A stretch of 64,000 bases of DNA from an uncultured Oscillospiraceae bacterium (GTDB taxonomy: Bacteria > Bacillota > Clostridia > Oscillospirales > Oscillospiraceae), in assembly GCA_934655875.1 (NCBI GenBank), contig CAKUHB010000007.1, positions 29,253 through 93,252 of the forward strand, given 5' to 3'. Positions within the stretch are counted from its first letter, which is position 1. Each line of letters begins with the position of its first letter. A model generated the notes under the pieces. That model searched no databases. It was not told the DNA's origin and saw only the letters and a list, made by a program, of their open reading frames with translations. Shown here piece after piece: positions 34,062 to 43,608 of this stretch. A program made the position numbers and the translations under genes.

Positions 34062-34090
34062 TTGCAAAATGGCGCGTTGTCTGCTATAAT
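34062..34090 (+). promoter_or_regulatory. Promoter for miaB
   Basis: TTGCAA (34062-34067), 17-bp spacer, TATAAT (34085-34090), 35 bp before the start codon. Confidence 0.7.
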
Positions 34091-34125
34091 AAATCGTTAA
34101 GTTATGCAGTTCGGAGGATATGTAC

Positions 34126-35526
34126 ATGGAACGCAAACCCGTTGTGATCCCGCAGGAGGAGCTGGCGAAGGAAGCCGCCGTCTGTGAGCAGATCAAGGCT
34201 CTCTGGGCCGTGCGCGGCCGGACGCCGCGCGCCTTTGTCGACACGTATGGCTGTCAGCAGAACGAAGCGGATTCTGAACGCATCCGCGGCATGCTGCGCG
34301 CGAGCGGCTACGAGATCGTCGACACCGAAGAGGGCGCGGACTGCATCGTCATCAACACCTGCGCCATCCGCGAGCACGCGGAGACCCGCGTCTACGGCAA
34401 CGTCGGCGCGCTGGTCCACACGAAGGCCCGGCACCCGGAGCAGAAAATTTTCCTCTGCGGCTGCATGATGGGTCAGCCGCAGGTGGTCGAGCGCATCAAA
34501 ACCAGCTACCGCCACGTGGACGGTGTGTTCAACCCGCACGAGCTGTGGCGCTTTCCGGAGCTTTTGCAGCGGGTTCTGACCACGAACAAGCGCATTTTCG
34601 CCGTGGACGATTCCGCGGGCAACATCGCCGAGGGTATCCCCGTCGTGCGCTCGTCGAACCTCAAGGCGTGGGTGTCGATCATGTACGGGTGCAATAATTT
34701 CTGCTCGTACTGCATCGTCCCCTATGTGCGCGGACGCGAGCGGTCGAGACGGCCGGAGGAGATCCTCGAAGAGGTCAAGGGACTCATCGCCGCGGGCTAT
34801 AAGGACATTACGCTTCTCGGCCAGAACGTCAACTCCTACGGCAAGGATCTTGGGCTCGGCGTTGATTTTGCCGATCTCATGGCCGAGATCGCCGAGCTTC
34901 CCGGCGAGTTCTGGCTGCGGTTCATGACGAGCCACCCGAAGGACGCAAGCCGAAAGCTCTTTGACACCATCGCCAAATACCCGAAGATCGCCAAACAGTT
35001 CCATCTGCCCTTCCAGTCCGGCAACGACCGGGTGCTGAAGGCGATGAACCGGCATTATACCCGCGAGGAATATCTGAAGCTGGCGCACTATGGCCGCGAG
35101 ATCATGCCGGATCTTGTCCTGACGAGCGACGTCATCGTCGGCTTCCCCGGCGAGACGGCGGAGGAATTTGAGGACACGATCAGTCTCATCGAGGATGTGC
35201 GCTATGACGCGCTTTTCACATTCATCTTCTCGCCGCGCGCAGGCACGCCTGCGGCGAAGATGGACGACCCGACGCCGAAGGAAGAGAAAAACCGCCGCTT
35301 TGACCGGCTCTGCGACGTGCAGAACCGCATTTCGCTGGAGATCCATCAGGGCTACGTCGGCAAGACCGTCCGCGTGCTGGTCGACGGCCGCGACAAGGAC
35401 ATGCTGACCGCCCGCACCGAGGGTGGGCGGCTCGTCCGCTTTGCCGGAGACGACAGTCTCATCGGGCAGTTCATGGACGTAAAGATCACCGGCTGCACGA
35501 CCTGGTCGCTGATTGGGGAGATCTGA
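34126..35526 (+). CDS. miaB: tRNA-2-methylthio-N6-dimethylallyladenosine synthase
   Basis: Radical-SAM methylthiotransferase that adds the 2-methylthio group to i6A37 in tRNAs. 466 residues: MTTase domain with three cluster cysteines (DTYGCQQNEADSE, NTCAIREHAE, LCGCMMGQ), the radical-SAM motif GCNNFCSYCIVPYVRG (CxxxCxxC) and a C-terminal TRAM domain. The ATG at 34126 is spaced correctly from GGAGG; an ATG at 34120 is too close. It acts after MiaA, whose gene lies 5.6 kb downstream in the same direction. Confidence 0.96.
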   Translation: MERKPVVIPQEELAKEAAVCEQIKALWAVRGRTPRAFVDTYGCQQNEADSERIRGMLRASGYEIVDTEEGADCIVINTCAIREHAETRVYGNVGALVHTKARHPEQKIFLCGCMMGQPQVVERIKTSYRHVDGVFNPHELWRFPELLQRVLTTNKRIFAVDDSAGNIAEGIPVVRSSNLKAWVSIMYGCNNFCSYCIVPYVRGRERSRRPEEILEEVKGLIAAGYKDITLLGQNVNSYGKDLGLGVDFADLMAEIAELPGEFWLRFMTSHPKDASRKLFDTIAKYPKIAKQFHLPFQSGNDRVLKAMNRHYTREEYLKLAHYGREIMPDLVLTSDVIVGFPGETAEEFEDTISLIEDVRYDALFTFIFSPRAGTPAAKMDDPTPKEEKNRRFDRLCDVQNRISLEIHQGYVGKTVRVLVDGRDKDMLTARTEGGRLVRFAGDDSLIGQFMDVKITGCTTWSLIGEI

Positions 35527-35544
35527 TACTGTCATCCCGATGTG

Positions 35545-35765
35545 CCTCCGGCGGCCCATTCTTTTCTCTCGCAAGAGAAAAGAATGGGGAGAAAAGAGTG
35601 CGTGGGGATGCGGGGTGCGTGCTGCGGTGCGGTTCAGGCAGGAAACAGATTTGACGGCTTCTGCAATCGCACCGGGTCACCTTACGGGTGCTTCGGTACG
35701 CGCCGCCCGTCAGGTGAGCGTCAGACTTGATGGCGAATGCCTTATCATTTCTGCGGCAAATAGAA
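35545..35765 (+). repeat. Intergenic repeat, copy C
   Basis: CCTCCGGCGG, perfect 15-bp hairpin (35555-35569 with 35574-35588, loop CGCA), GAGAAAAGAGTGC, GCGGTTCAGGCAGGAAAC, GGTACGCGCCGCCCGTCAGGTGAGC and GCAAATAGAAGGTGC. The stem is identical to that of copy A. It sits between miaB and mutS; the remaining 120 bp before mutS show no gene. Confidence 0.8.
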
Positions 35766-35892
35766 GGTGCATCCTGAATTTACAGCGCGGTACGGATTCG
35801 CCGTTCCCCCTGACAGTGCAGACCGTTTTTGCGAAAATTAACGGCAAATCCGCAATATTTTTCACAGACAGAATGTAGAGAGGTTTTTGATT

Positions 35893-38496
35893 ATGGCTGA
35901 ACTCACCCCCATGATGCAGCAGTATTATGCGGTCAAGGAGCGCAATCCGGACTGCCTGCTGTTTTTCCGGCTGGGCGATTTCTATGAGATGTTCGAGGAG
36001 GACGCGCGGATCGCTTCGCGCGAGCTTGATCTGACACTCACCTCGCGCGATCATGCCAAGGACAAGAGCGCCGAGGACAAGATCCCCATGTGCGGTGTGC
36101 CGTATCATTCCTCTGAGGGGTATATCGCCCGGCTGGTCGCCAAGGGCTACAAGGTCGCCATCTGCGAGCAGATGGAGGATCCGGCACTGGCCAAGGGCCT
36201 TGTCAAGCGCGACATCATCCGCATCGTGACGCCTGGCTCCGTGACGGAAAGCTCGATGCTGGACGAGTCGAAAAATAATTACTACGCCTGCGTCTACGGC
36301 GCAGCCGGGCATTACGGCCTGTGCTTCTGCGACGTGTCGACCGGCGCGTTCAGCGCGACGGAGGTCTCCGGCGCGGACGCGATGCAGGACGCGGAAAATG
36401 AGCTCGGCAGCTTCCTGCCGTCCGAAGCGCTGCTCGGCGGGACGGCCGCGGAAGAACCCGCGCTGGCCGATTTCCTGCGTGACCGCTTCCATACCTGCGT
36501 CAATCTCGGCAAGGACACGCAGTTTGACCCTGCACTCTGTGAAGCCGCCGTTACCGCGCAGTTCGGCAAAAGCCCGGAGGAGCTTGGCCTTGCCGGTGCG
36601 CCGTGCGTGACGCTGGCCGCGGGCGCGCTTCTTCTGACGCTGCGCGATCTGCAAAAGAACGAGCTGCCGCACATCCGGGAGCTGGAATATTATATTGCGG
36701 GCAAGTTCATGCAGCTCGATCTGGCTGCCCGGCGTAATCTGGAGCTGACGCAGACGCTGCGCGCAAAAGAGACGCGCGGAAGCCTTCTCTGGGTTATGGA
36801 CAAGACAAAGACCGCCATGGGCGGGCGTTTACTTCGCGCGTGGATGGAGCGTCCGCTTCTTGGCCCCGCGCAGATCACAAAGCGGCTGGCCGCGACGGAG
36901 GAGCTGGTCAAAAGGACGATCGACCGCGAGGAGCTGATCCTCGCGCTGCGCGATGTGACCGATTTTGAGCGCGCCATGACGCGCATCATGACCGGCACGG
37001 CCTCGTGCCGCGACCTTGCGTCGCTGGCGCAGGGCGCGGCGACGCTGCCCGCCATCAAGGAGCGGCTTTCGTCCATGCGCGCGCCGTATCTGCAATCGCT
37101 TTATGAGCAGCTTGACCCGCTGGCGGATCTCAAGGAGCGCATTGATGCGACCATCGTGGACAATCCGCCGTTTCTGCTGCGCGAGGGCGGTCTCATCCGC
37201 GACGGCGCAAATAAAGAGCTGGACGACCTGCGCGCCATCCAGTCCGGCGGCAAGGGCATGCTCACGCAGATCGAAGCGCGCGAAAAGGAAAAGACCGGCA
37301 TCCGCAATCTCCGCGTCGGCTATAACCGCGTGTTCGGCTATTATATCGAGGTCGCCAAGGGGCAGCTGAATCTTGTCCCGGACACCTATATCCGCAAGCA
37401 GACGCTCTCCACCGGCGAGCGGTACATCACGGAGGAATTAAAGGAGCTTGAGAGCACCATCCTGACGGCCAAGGACCGGATCGTCGCGCTGGAATACGAC
37501 CTGTTTGTTGAGCTCCGGCAGCACGTGGCCGCAGAGGCTGCCCGCGTCCGCCAGACCGCGCAGGCCATCGCCCAGCTGGACGTCCTGTGCAGCTATGCCG
37601 CCGTCGCCGTCCATAACCATTACTGCAAGCCCGAGGTCGATCTCGGGAACGTTGTCTCCATCACAGCGGGCCGCCATCCGGTCGTTGAGCAGGTGCTGAA
37701 GGGCTCGCTGTTCGTCCCGAACGATACGCTGCTCGGCGCGGACGACTGCCGCACCGCCATCATCACGGGCCCGAACATGGCCGGTAAATCGACCTACATG
37801 CGGCAGGTCGCGCTCATCGTCCTCATGGCGCAGATGGGCTCGTTTGTCCCGGCGTCCAGCGCGCGGGTCGGCATCGTCGACAAGCTCTTTACGCGCATCG
37901 GCGCATCCGACGATCTGGCCTCCGGCCAGTCGACCTTCATGGTCGAGATGACCGAGGTCGCCGATATCCTCAAAAACGCGACGCCGCGGTCGCTGCTGAT
38001 TTTAGATGAGATCGGGCGCGGCACGTCGACCTTCGACGGCATGGCCATCGCCCGCGCCGTGCTGGAATACGCCGCAGACCGCAAGCGGCTTGGCGCGAAG
38101 ACGCTCTTCGCCACCCACTATCACGAGCTGACCGACATCGAGCAGACGCTTCCCGGCGTCAAAAACTTCAACATCGCCGTCAAAAAGCGGCAGGGCGACA
38201 TGATCTTCCTGCGCAAGATCATCCCCGGAGCGGCGGACGACAGCTACGGCATCGAGGTCGCCAAGCTCGCGGGGATTCCCGACCGGGTCATCACCCGTGC
38301 GCGGGAGATCCTGAAGGATCTGGAATCCGGCGCGCCGGAGCGGGCGAAGAGCGCGGCTGCGCCCGTGTCCGATCAGGTCTCCATGCTCGATATGCAGTCG
38401 GACGAGCTGCGCCGCGCGCTCGAAGCCATCACGGTCGAGACGCTCACGCCCATCGAGGCGCTGAATCAGCTCTATCAGCTCAAGCAGCTGCTCTGA
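35893..38496 (+). CDS. mutS: DNA mismatch repair protein MutS
   Basis: Recognises mismatches and starts repair with MutL. 867 residues, full length. N-terminal mismatch-binding domain with LFFRLGDFYEMFEEDA (the Phe-x-Glu of the FYE motif intercalates at mismatches), the core levers, then the ABC-type ATPase: GPNMAGKSTYMRQ (Walker A, about residue 626), SFVPASSARVGIVD, LDEIGRGTSTFDG (Walker B/signature) and ATHYHEL. The C-terminal tail is intact. GAGAGGT precedes the ATG at 35893. Confidence 0.97.
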   Translation: MAELTPMMQQYYAVKERNPDCLLFFRLGDFYEMFEEDARIASRELDLTLTSRDHAKDKSAEDKIPMCGVPYHSSEGYIARLVAKGYKVAICEQMEDPALAKGLVKRDIIRIVTPGSVTESSMLDESKNNYYACVYGAAGHYGLCFCDVSTGAFSATEVSGADAMQDAENELGSFLPSEALLGGTAAEEPALADFLRDRFHTCVNLGKDTQFDPALCEAAVTAQFGKSPEELGLAGAPCVTLAAGALLLTLRDLQKNELPHIRELEYYIAGKFMQLDLAARRNLELTQTLRAKETRGSLLWVMDKTKTAMGGRLLRAWMERPLLGPAQITKRLAATEELVKRTIDREELILALRDVTDFERAMTRIMTGTASCRDLASLAQGAATLPAIKERLSSMRAPYLQSLYEQLDPLADLKERIDATIVDNPPFLLREGGLIRDGANKELDDLRAIQSGGKGMLTQIEAREKEKTGIRNLRVGYNRVFGYYIEVAKGQLNLVPDTYIRKQTLSTGERYITEELKELESTILTAKDRIVALEYDLFVELRQHVAAEAARVRQTAQAIAQLDVLCSYAAVAVHNHYCKPEVDLGNVVSITAGRHPVVEQVLKGSLFVPNDTLLGADDCRTAIITGPNMAGKSTYMRQVALIVLMAQMGSFVPASSARVGIVDKLFTRIGASDDLASGQSTFMVEMTEVADILKNATPRSLLILDEIGRGTSTFDGMAIARAVLEYAADRKRLGAKTLFATHYHELTDIEQTLPGVKNFNIAVKKRQGDMIFLRKIIPGAADDSYGIEVAKLAGIPDRVITRAREILKDLESGAPERAKSAAAPVSDQVSMLDMQSDELRRALEAITVETLTPIEALNQLYQLKQLL

Positions 38497-38530
38497 GCGC
38501 ACGGTATCTTCACGGAAAGGAGCTTCCCGC

Positions 38531-39238
38531 ATGGCAAGGAAGGCGTCCCATGCAATTTCATACCGCCTGACGAAGTTTGAAACGATCGCGGGCTGGCTGT
38601 ATCTGCCGTTTTATCTCATCATCCTGAACGTGCTCTTGCAGCTGGCCAACGAGAAGCTCTCGCTCGGCATGACGAGTCTCACGATCAATATTGTCTATTT
38701 CGCCGTGAATCTGGCGGCTGTTCTTCTCATCTTCCACGGCTTTCTGCGCCAGCCGTTCTTTGCCGGACGGTTCTGGAACTTCGTGCAGTCGCTGGTTCTG
38801 GGGTTCGCGCTTTACTACGCCGGCACATGGGTTTTGCAGTATGCGCTCGTGAAGCTCGCGCCCGGATTTACGATCTATAATAACGAGACCGTCAGCACGC
38901 TCATTTCTCAGAATCAATACGTCATGATGGCCGTGACGATCCTCGTCGCGCCCATCATTGAAGAGACGCTTGTGCGCGGGCTGGTCTTCGGCTCTATCCA
39001 GCCGGTCTCCCGCGTGATGGCGTATATCGTCTCTGTCATTTTATTCACGCTTATGCACAACTGGCAGTATTTCACGCTCTATCCTGCGGGGAAGGTGCTG
39101 CTCAGCTGTATCCCCTATCTGCCCGCATCCATCGCGCTGGCCTGGACATATGAAAAGGCCGGGACGATCTGGGCTTCCATCTCGCTGCACGCCATCGTGA
39201 ACGCCCTGTCGTTCGGGCTTTTGCAGCTGAACTTCTGA
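38531..39238 (+). CDS. CPBP family intramembrane metalloprotease
   Basis: 235 residues with about seven membrane segments. The Abi/CPBP (CAAX protease and bacteriocin-processing) motifs are VAPIIEETLVRGLVFG (EExxxR), FTLMHNWQY (FxxxH) and SISLHAIVNAL (third His/Asn motif). Members act as membrane proteases or as protein partners; the substrate is unknown. It is inserted between mutS and mutL (27 and 15 bp gaps), hence cotranscribed with mismatch repair genes without obvious functional link. GGAAAGGAG precedes the ATG. Confidence 0.9.
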   Translation: MARKASHAISYRLTKFETIAGWLYLPFYLIILNVLLQLANEKLSLGMTSLTINIVYFAVNLAAVLLIFHGFLRQPFFAGRFWNFVQSLVLGFALYYAGTWVLQYALVKLAPGFTIYNNETVSTLISQNQYVMMAVTILVAPIIEETLVRGLVFGSIQPVSRVMAYIVSVILFTLMHNWQYFTLYPAGKVLLSCIPYLPASIALAWTYEKAGTIWASISLHAIVNALSFGLLQLNF

Positions 39239-39252
39239 TCTGGAGGGACTTT

Positions 39253-41145
39253 ATGCCGAAGATCATCCAGCTGGACCGCCACGTCGCCGATCTCATCGCA
39301 GCCGGCGAGGTCGTGGAGCGTCCGGCGTCCGCCGTCAAGGAGCTGGTCGAAAATTCCATTGACGCGGGCTCGAAAAACATTACAATAGAATTACAAAACG
39401 GCGGCATGACCTTCCTGCGCATTACCGACGACGGCTGCGGCATGGCGCCGGACGACGCGCGCACGGCCTTCCTGCGCCACGCGACGAGCAAGATCCGCAA
39501 AAAAGAGGATCTTGCCTGCATCGGCACGCTGGGCTTCCGCGGCGAAGCGCTGGCTGCCATCTCCTCGGTCTCGAAGATCGATCTTCTGACCCGCGCGCAG
39601 GACGCGGAGACCGGTGTCCGCCTGCATCTCGAAGCCGGGCAGGTCCTCTCGGAGGAACCGGCGGGCTGCCCGTGCGGGACGACCATCCTCGTGCGCGAGC
39701 TGTTTTATAATACGCCCGCACGTATGAAATTCATGAAATCCGACACCGCGGAAGCGTCCGCCGCCGTCTCCGTCGTGCAGCAGCAGGCGCTGGCGCACCC
39801 GGAGATCTCCTTCCGCTTTTTAAAGGACGGGCAGGAGCAGCTGCACACCGACGGCCAGGGCGACCGCATGGCCGCTATCTATGCCATCTATGGCCGCGAG
39901 CTTGCCAACAACATGCTCCCCGTGGACGGCCGCTGGGAAAAGCTCCATGTGCGCGGCTTCGTCACCAAGCCGACCGCCACGCGCGGCAACCGTGCCTGGC
40001 AGAGCTTCTTCGTCAATAACCGCTATATCAGATCCCGCCTGCTCTCCGCCGCCGTGGAGGAAGCGTACCGCAACCAGATCATGGTCGGCCGCTTCCCGGC
40101 CTGCGTGCTGGAGATCGATATGCCCGTGCAGGCTGTGGACGTGAATGTCCATCCGGCCAAGACGGAGGTCAAATTCCTGTCCGAGAAGGAGGTCTTTGAC
40201 GCCGTCCATTACGCAGTCCTCTCCACGCTCTCCAAAGCGCCGGGCAGGCCCGAATGGAAAGCGCCGGAGCGGCAGGCCGCGCCTGTGCCGCCCGCAAAGC
40301 CCGCGGCCATCCAGCCGCCGAAACCCACGTTCTATCAGACCATGCAGGCCGCGGAATATCGCCGGCAGGTCGCGCAGACGAAGCCAGCCAGCCCGGCCCA
40401 GCCCGTTCTGGCGTCTCCGGTGCAGATCCCGAAGTCAGAACCCGCGCCCCAGCAGAGCTTCGAGCTGCCGAAGCCTGCGCCGGAGCCGGTGCCTGCACCT
40501 GCTGCTAAGCCGGAGCCGCAGCCCGCGCCGGAAAAAGCACCGCAGACGCCCGCGCAGCAGGCGCTTCCGGTTCCTGAGCAGCCGTTCCGCATCATCGGCG
40601 AAGCGCTGCACACCTACATCATCGTCGAGCAGGGCGAAGCCGTTTTGTTCATCGACAAGCACGCCGCGCACGAGCGGATCCGCTTTGAAGCCCTCAAAAA
40701 GGAGCATCACCCCGTCATGGCGCAGCTGCTGCTCGCGCCGCTCCCGGCGGAGCTGACGCGGGAGGAAGCCGCGGCCGTGCTGGAAAACGCCGCGCTTCTG
40801 ATGCAGTACGGCTTCGAGGTCGACGATTTTGGCGGCGGCGATCTTCTCATCCGCCAGATCCCGTCCGACGTGGACGCGGAGGACGCAAAGGCGCTTTTGC
40901 AGGAGCTGGCCGGGAAGCTGCTCTCCGGCCGGACGCTCGACCCCGAGAGTCTGCGGGATAATCTGCTGCACTCCATCGCCTGCAAATCGGCCATCAAGGC
41001 CGGCTGGCAGACCTCCGACGCGGAGCTGCGGCGGCTGGTGCAGGAGGTTTTGTCCCGCGACGATATCAAATACTGCCCGCATGGCCGCCCGGTGTGCGTG
41101 ACGCTCACGAAGCGGCAGCTGGAAAAGCAGTTCGGACGGGTATAG
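39253..41145 (+). CDS. mutL: DNA mismatch repair protein MutL
   Basis: 630 residues. GHKL ATPase with ERPASAVKELVENSIDAGS, TDDGCGM, FRGEALAAISSVS. A Pro/Ala/Gln-rich linker of about 120 residues follows (from residue 335). The C-terminal dimerisation domain carries FIDKHAAHERIRFE, matching the DQHAx2Ex4E endonuclease motif (Lys in place of Gln). This indicates a nicking MutL, as expected where MutH is absent. It ends 4 bp before miaA. TGGAGGGAC precedes the ATG. Confidence 0.96.
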   Translation: MPKIIQLDRHVADLIAAGEVVERPASAVKELVENSIDAGSKNITIELQNGGMTFLRITDDGCGMAPDDARTAFLRHATSKIRKKEDLACIGTLGFRGEALAAISSVSKIDLLTRAQDAETGVRLHLEAGQVLSEEPAGCPCGTTILVRELFYNTPARMKFMKSDTAEASAAVSVVQQQALAHPEISFRFLKDGQEQLHTDGQGDRMAAIYAIYGRELANNMLPVDGRWEKLHVRGFVTKPTATRGNRAWQSFFVNNRYIRSRLLSAAVEEAYRNQIMVGRFPACVLEIDMPVQAVDVNVHPAKTEVKFLSEKEVFDAVHYAVLSTLSKAPGRPEWKAPERQAAPVPPAKPAAIQPPKPTFYQTMQAAEYRRQVAQTKPASPAQPVLASPVQIPKSEPAPQQSFELPKPAPEPVPAPAAKPEPQPAPEKAPQTPAQQALPVPEQPFRIIGEALHTYIIVEQGEAVLFIDKHAAHERIRFEALKKEHHPVMAQLLLAPLPAELTREEAAAVLENAALLMQYGFEVDDFGGGDLLIRQIPSDVDAEDAKALLQELAGKLLSGRTLDPESLRDNLLHSIACKSAIKAGWQTSDAELRRLVQEVLSRDDIKYCPHGRPVCVTLTKRQLEKQFGRV

Positions 41146-41148
41146 CGT

Positions 41149-42084
41149 ATGGACAGGATCATCTGCGTCGTCGGCCCGACCGCTTCGGGCAAAACAAAGC
41201 TCGCCGTCCAGCTGGCCAAGACCTATGACGGCGAGGTCGTCTCGTGCGATTCCATGCAGATCTACAAGCACATGGACATCGGCACGGCCAAGCCCACGCT
41301 GGAGGAAATGGAAGGCGTGCGGCACCATCTTATCGATATCATCGAGCCCGGCGAGGACTTCTCCGTCGGGAAATACGTCCAGTTGGCCGATGCCTGCGTG
41401 CAGGATATTCTCTCGCGCGGCAGGACAGTCATCATCGCCGGTGGAACCGGTCTGTATGTCGACAGTCTGATCTCCGGCCGCACGTTCGCGCCCGTCCCGC
41501 AGACGGGCAAGCGCGAAGCGCTCGAAGCGCAGATGCGCGAAGCGGGCGGCGAAGCCATGCTGGAAGCGCTGCGCGCCGTCGACCCGGAAGCCGCGCAGCG
41601 GCTGCATCCGGCGGACGAAAAGCGAATCATCCGCGCGCTGGAGGTCTATGAAGAGACCGGCAAGACCATCACGCAGCACAATCTTGAGACGCAGGCCATC
41701 CCGCCGCGCTACCGGCCGGTCTGGCTCGGGCTCGATTATGCCGACCGTGCGGTCTTGTACCGGCGCATCGACCTGCGGGTCGATCTGATGCTGCAAGCAG
41801 GGCTGCTCGATGAGATCCGCGCGCTTCTCGCCCTCAGCGTCAGCCCGGCGGCGACCGCCATGCAGGCCATCGGCTATAAGGAGTTTTTCGGCGCGCTGGA
41901 CGGCAGCTGCACCTTGGAGGAAGCGGCGGAGCTGTGCAAGCAGCGCTCGCGCAACTACGCCAAGCGGCAGCTCACCTGGTTCCGGCGCAACCCGGAGATC
42001 CGCTGGCTGCGGCTGACGGGTCAGGAAGATTTTTCCGCAGTCCTTGCTGCCGCTCGACAGAATATTCCTTTTTCCGCAAGCTGA
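41149..42084 (+). CDS. miaA: tRNA dimethylallyltransferase
   Basis: Transfers the dimethylallyl group to A37 of UNN-decoding tRNAs, making the substrate for MiaB. 311 residues: VVGPTASGKTKLAVQLA (P-loop), VSCDSMQIYKHMDIGTAKP, GGTGLYVDSLISG, and the tRNA-binding insert plus YAKRQLTWFRRNP near the end. It is packed 3 bp after mutL and 49 bp before hfq. Confidence 0.97.
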   Translation: MDRIICVVGPTASGKTKLAVQLAKTYDGEVVSCDSMQIYKHMDIGTAKPTLEEMEGVRHHLIDIIEPGEDFSVGKYVQLADACVQDILSRGRTVIIAGGTGLYVDSLISGRTFAPVPQTGKREALEAQMREAGGEAMLEALRAVDPEAAQRLHPADEKRIIRALEVYEETGKTITQHNLETQAIPPRYRPVWLGLDYADRAVLYRRIDLRVDLMLQAGLLDEIRALLALSVSPAATAMQAIGYKEFFGALDGSCTLEEAAELCKQRSRNYAKRQLTWFRRNPEIRWLRLTGQEDFSAVLAAARQNIPFSAS

Positions 42085-42133
42085 ATATGGTACGATATGG
42101 GTATCAGATTATATAAAAAAGGAGCCGATACCC

Positions 42134-42361
42134 ATGCAAAAAACAACAGAGAATTATCAGGATTTATTTTTGAACCAGGCCCGCAGAGACCGCACGCTTC
42201 TGACCGTCTTCCTCATGAACGGCTTTCAGATGCGCGGGATCATCACGGGGTTCGATCAGTTTGTCATTCTGCTGCAATCCGATGGACGCCAGCAGATGAT
42301 CTATAAGCACGCGGTGTCCACCATGACGCCCGCGGCTCCCGTTCACCTGACGCAAGGCTGA
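42134..42361 (+). CDS. hfq: RNA chaperone Hfq
   Basis: 75 residues. Sm1 motif TVFLMNGFQMRGIITGFDQFVILL and Sm2 motif QMIYKHAVSTM (YKHA is diagnostic) give the hexameric Sm ring that binds U-rich sRNAs and A-rich mRNAs. The C-terminal tail is short, as in Gram-positives. AAAAGGAG precedes the ATG. The miaA-hfq order is widely conserved. Confidence 0.97.
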   Translation: MQKTTENYQDLFLNQARRDRTLLTVFLMNGFQMRGIITGFDQFVILLQSDGRQQMIYKHAVSTMTPAAPVHLTQG

Positions 42362-42398
42362 GAGTGATACCGCTCCGGCCCCTGCGGGAAGGAGCAGT

Positions 42399-43607
42399 AT
42401 GAAACAAGGAAAATCCTATTTTACCATCATCGTATGGATCCTGCTTGCCGCGATCACAGCGTATTTCATCTACAACGTGGCAAGCAGTCTCTACGCGCCG
42501 CTAATGACCACCACCGTTACACAGTACGAAGCCGGGGCGGGCTATTACGCCACCGGCTTTGTCGTGCGCGATGAGGAGCTGATCGAGTCGGATTACGGCA
42601 CGACCGTCCTCGCCTGCGCCGAGGGCGCGCATGTGGCGGCCAACGACATCGTCGCCACCGGCTACCGCTCGGACGACGCCCGGACGCGCCAGACCCGCAT
42701 TGACGAGCTGACCGACCAGATCCAGCAGCTGCAATACGCGTGGAGTGCCGCGTCAAGCGTCTACGATCAGGCTGTGCTGGACAACAGCATCGCCGGCAGC
42801 CTTTCGCAGCTGTCACGGTATCTGGCCCGCCGCGATATGAACTCTGCCGCCGATCTTGCGCCGGAGCTGAAGGGCCTTGTCCTGCGCCGGACGAGCGACG
42901 CGGCGGACGGCGATTCCTTACAGACGCGCATTTCCGCCCTACAGGCGGAGCTGGAGACGCTCCAGTCCCAGTCGGCCAGCGATATCAGCCAGATCCGCGC
43001 CGGGACAGCCGGCACGTTCTCCGCCGCCGTCGACGGCTATGAATACGTGCTGACCCCGGACAAGCTTTTCCAGATGACCGTCTCCGACTTTGAAGCGGTC
43101 GAGCCCGACGAGACGGACAGCACCGCCATCGGCAAGCTCATCACCTCCTCCACGTGGTATTACGCCTGCGTCGTGCCGTCCAGCGAGCTGTCCGGCGTCA
43201 GCGAGGGCGACCGCGCCACGCTGACCTTTGCCCGCGATTATTACCAGCCGATCTCCATGACCGTCGCACAGCTGGGCGGCAACGAAGCGGGCTCCCGGCT
43301 TCTGATCCTGTCGTCTGACCGTGATCTGCAAAACGTCACGCTTCTGCGGCAGCAGTCAGCCGAGGTGGTCTTTGCTTCGTATTCCGGCCTGCGCGTGCCG
43401 AAATCGGCCGTCCGTGTCGAAAACGGTCAGACCGGGGTATATATTCTGGAGGGCACGCTCGCCAAATGGAAGCCGATCACCATTCTCCACGACACCGGTG
43501 AAAGCTACGTCGTGGAGAAGGATACCAGCTCGACCAACAATCTCTGGCCGGGCGATGAGCTGATCATTAACGCAAAAAATCTATACGATGGAAAGGTCGT
43601 CAGTTGA
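42399..43607 (+). CDS. HlyD-like membrane-anchored protein
   Basis: 402 residues: N-terminal membrane anchor (SYFTIIVWILLAAITAYFIY), then an external part starting with a barrel-sandwich half (TGFVVRDEELIESDYGTTVLACAEGAHVAANDIVATG). A coiled-coil region follows (about 95-200, RIDELTDQIQQLQYAW... and LQTRISALQAELETLQSQ), then a second half-barrel with SAVRVENGQTGVYILEG. This is the layout of periplasmic-adaptor/HlyD proteins. In Clostridia, homologues often precede yggS-sepF-divIVA, suggesting a cell-envelope or division role (inference). It ends 1 bp before yggS. Confidence 0.8.
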   Translation: MKQGKSYFTIIVWILLAAITAYFIYNVASSLYAPLMTTTVTQYEAGAGYYATGFVVRDEELIESDYGTTVLACAEGAHVAANDIVATGYRSDDARTRQTRIDELTDQIQQLQYAWSAASSVYDQAVLDNSIAGSLSQLSRYLARRDMNSAADLAPELKGLVLRRTSDAADGDSLQTRISALQAELETLQSQSASDISQIRAGTAGTFSAAVDGYEYVLTPDKLFQMTVSDFEAVEPDETDSTAIGKLITSSTWYYACVVPSSELSGVSEGDRATLTFARDYYQPISMTVAQLGGNEAGSRLLILSSDRDLQNVTLLRQQSAEVVFASYSGLRVPKSAVRVENGQTGVYILEGTLAKWKPITILHDTGESYVVEKDTSSTNNLWPGDELIINAKNLYDGKVVS

Positions 43608-43608
43608 T

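Noticed and set aside
35513..35878. 121-codon plus-strand frame with RRPILFSRKRKEWGEK
   Set aside because: It is the translation of repeat copy C. The matching frames in copies A and B end differently, and the hairpin, not the protein, is conserved.
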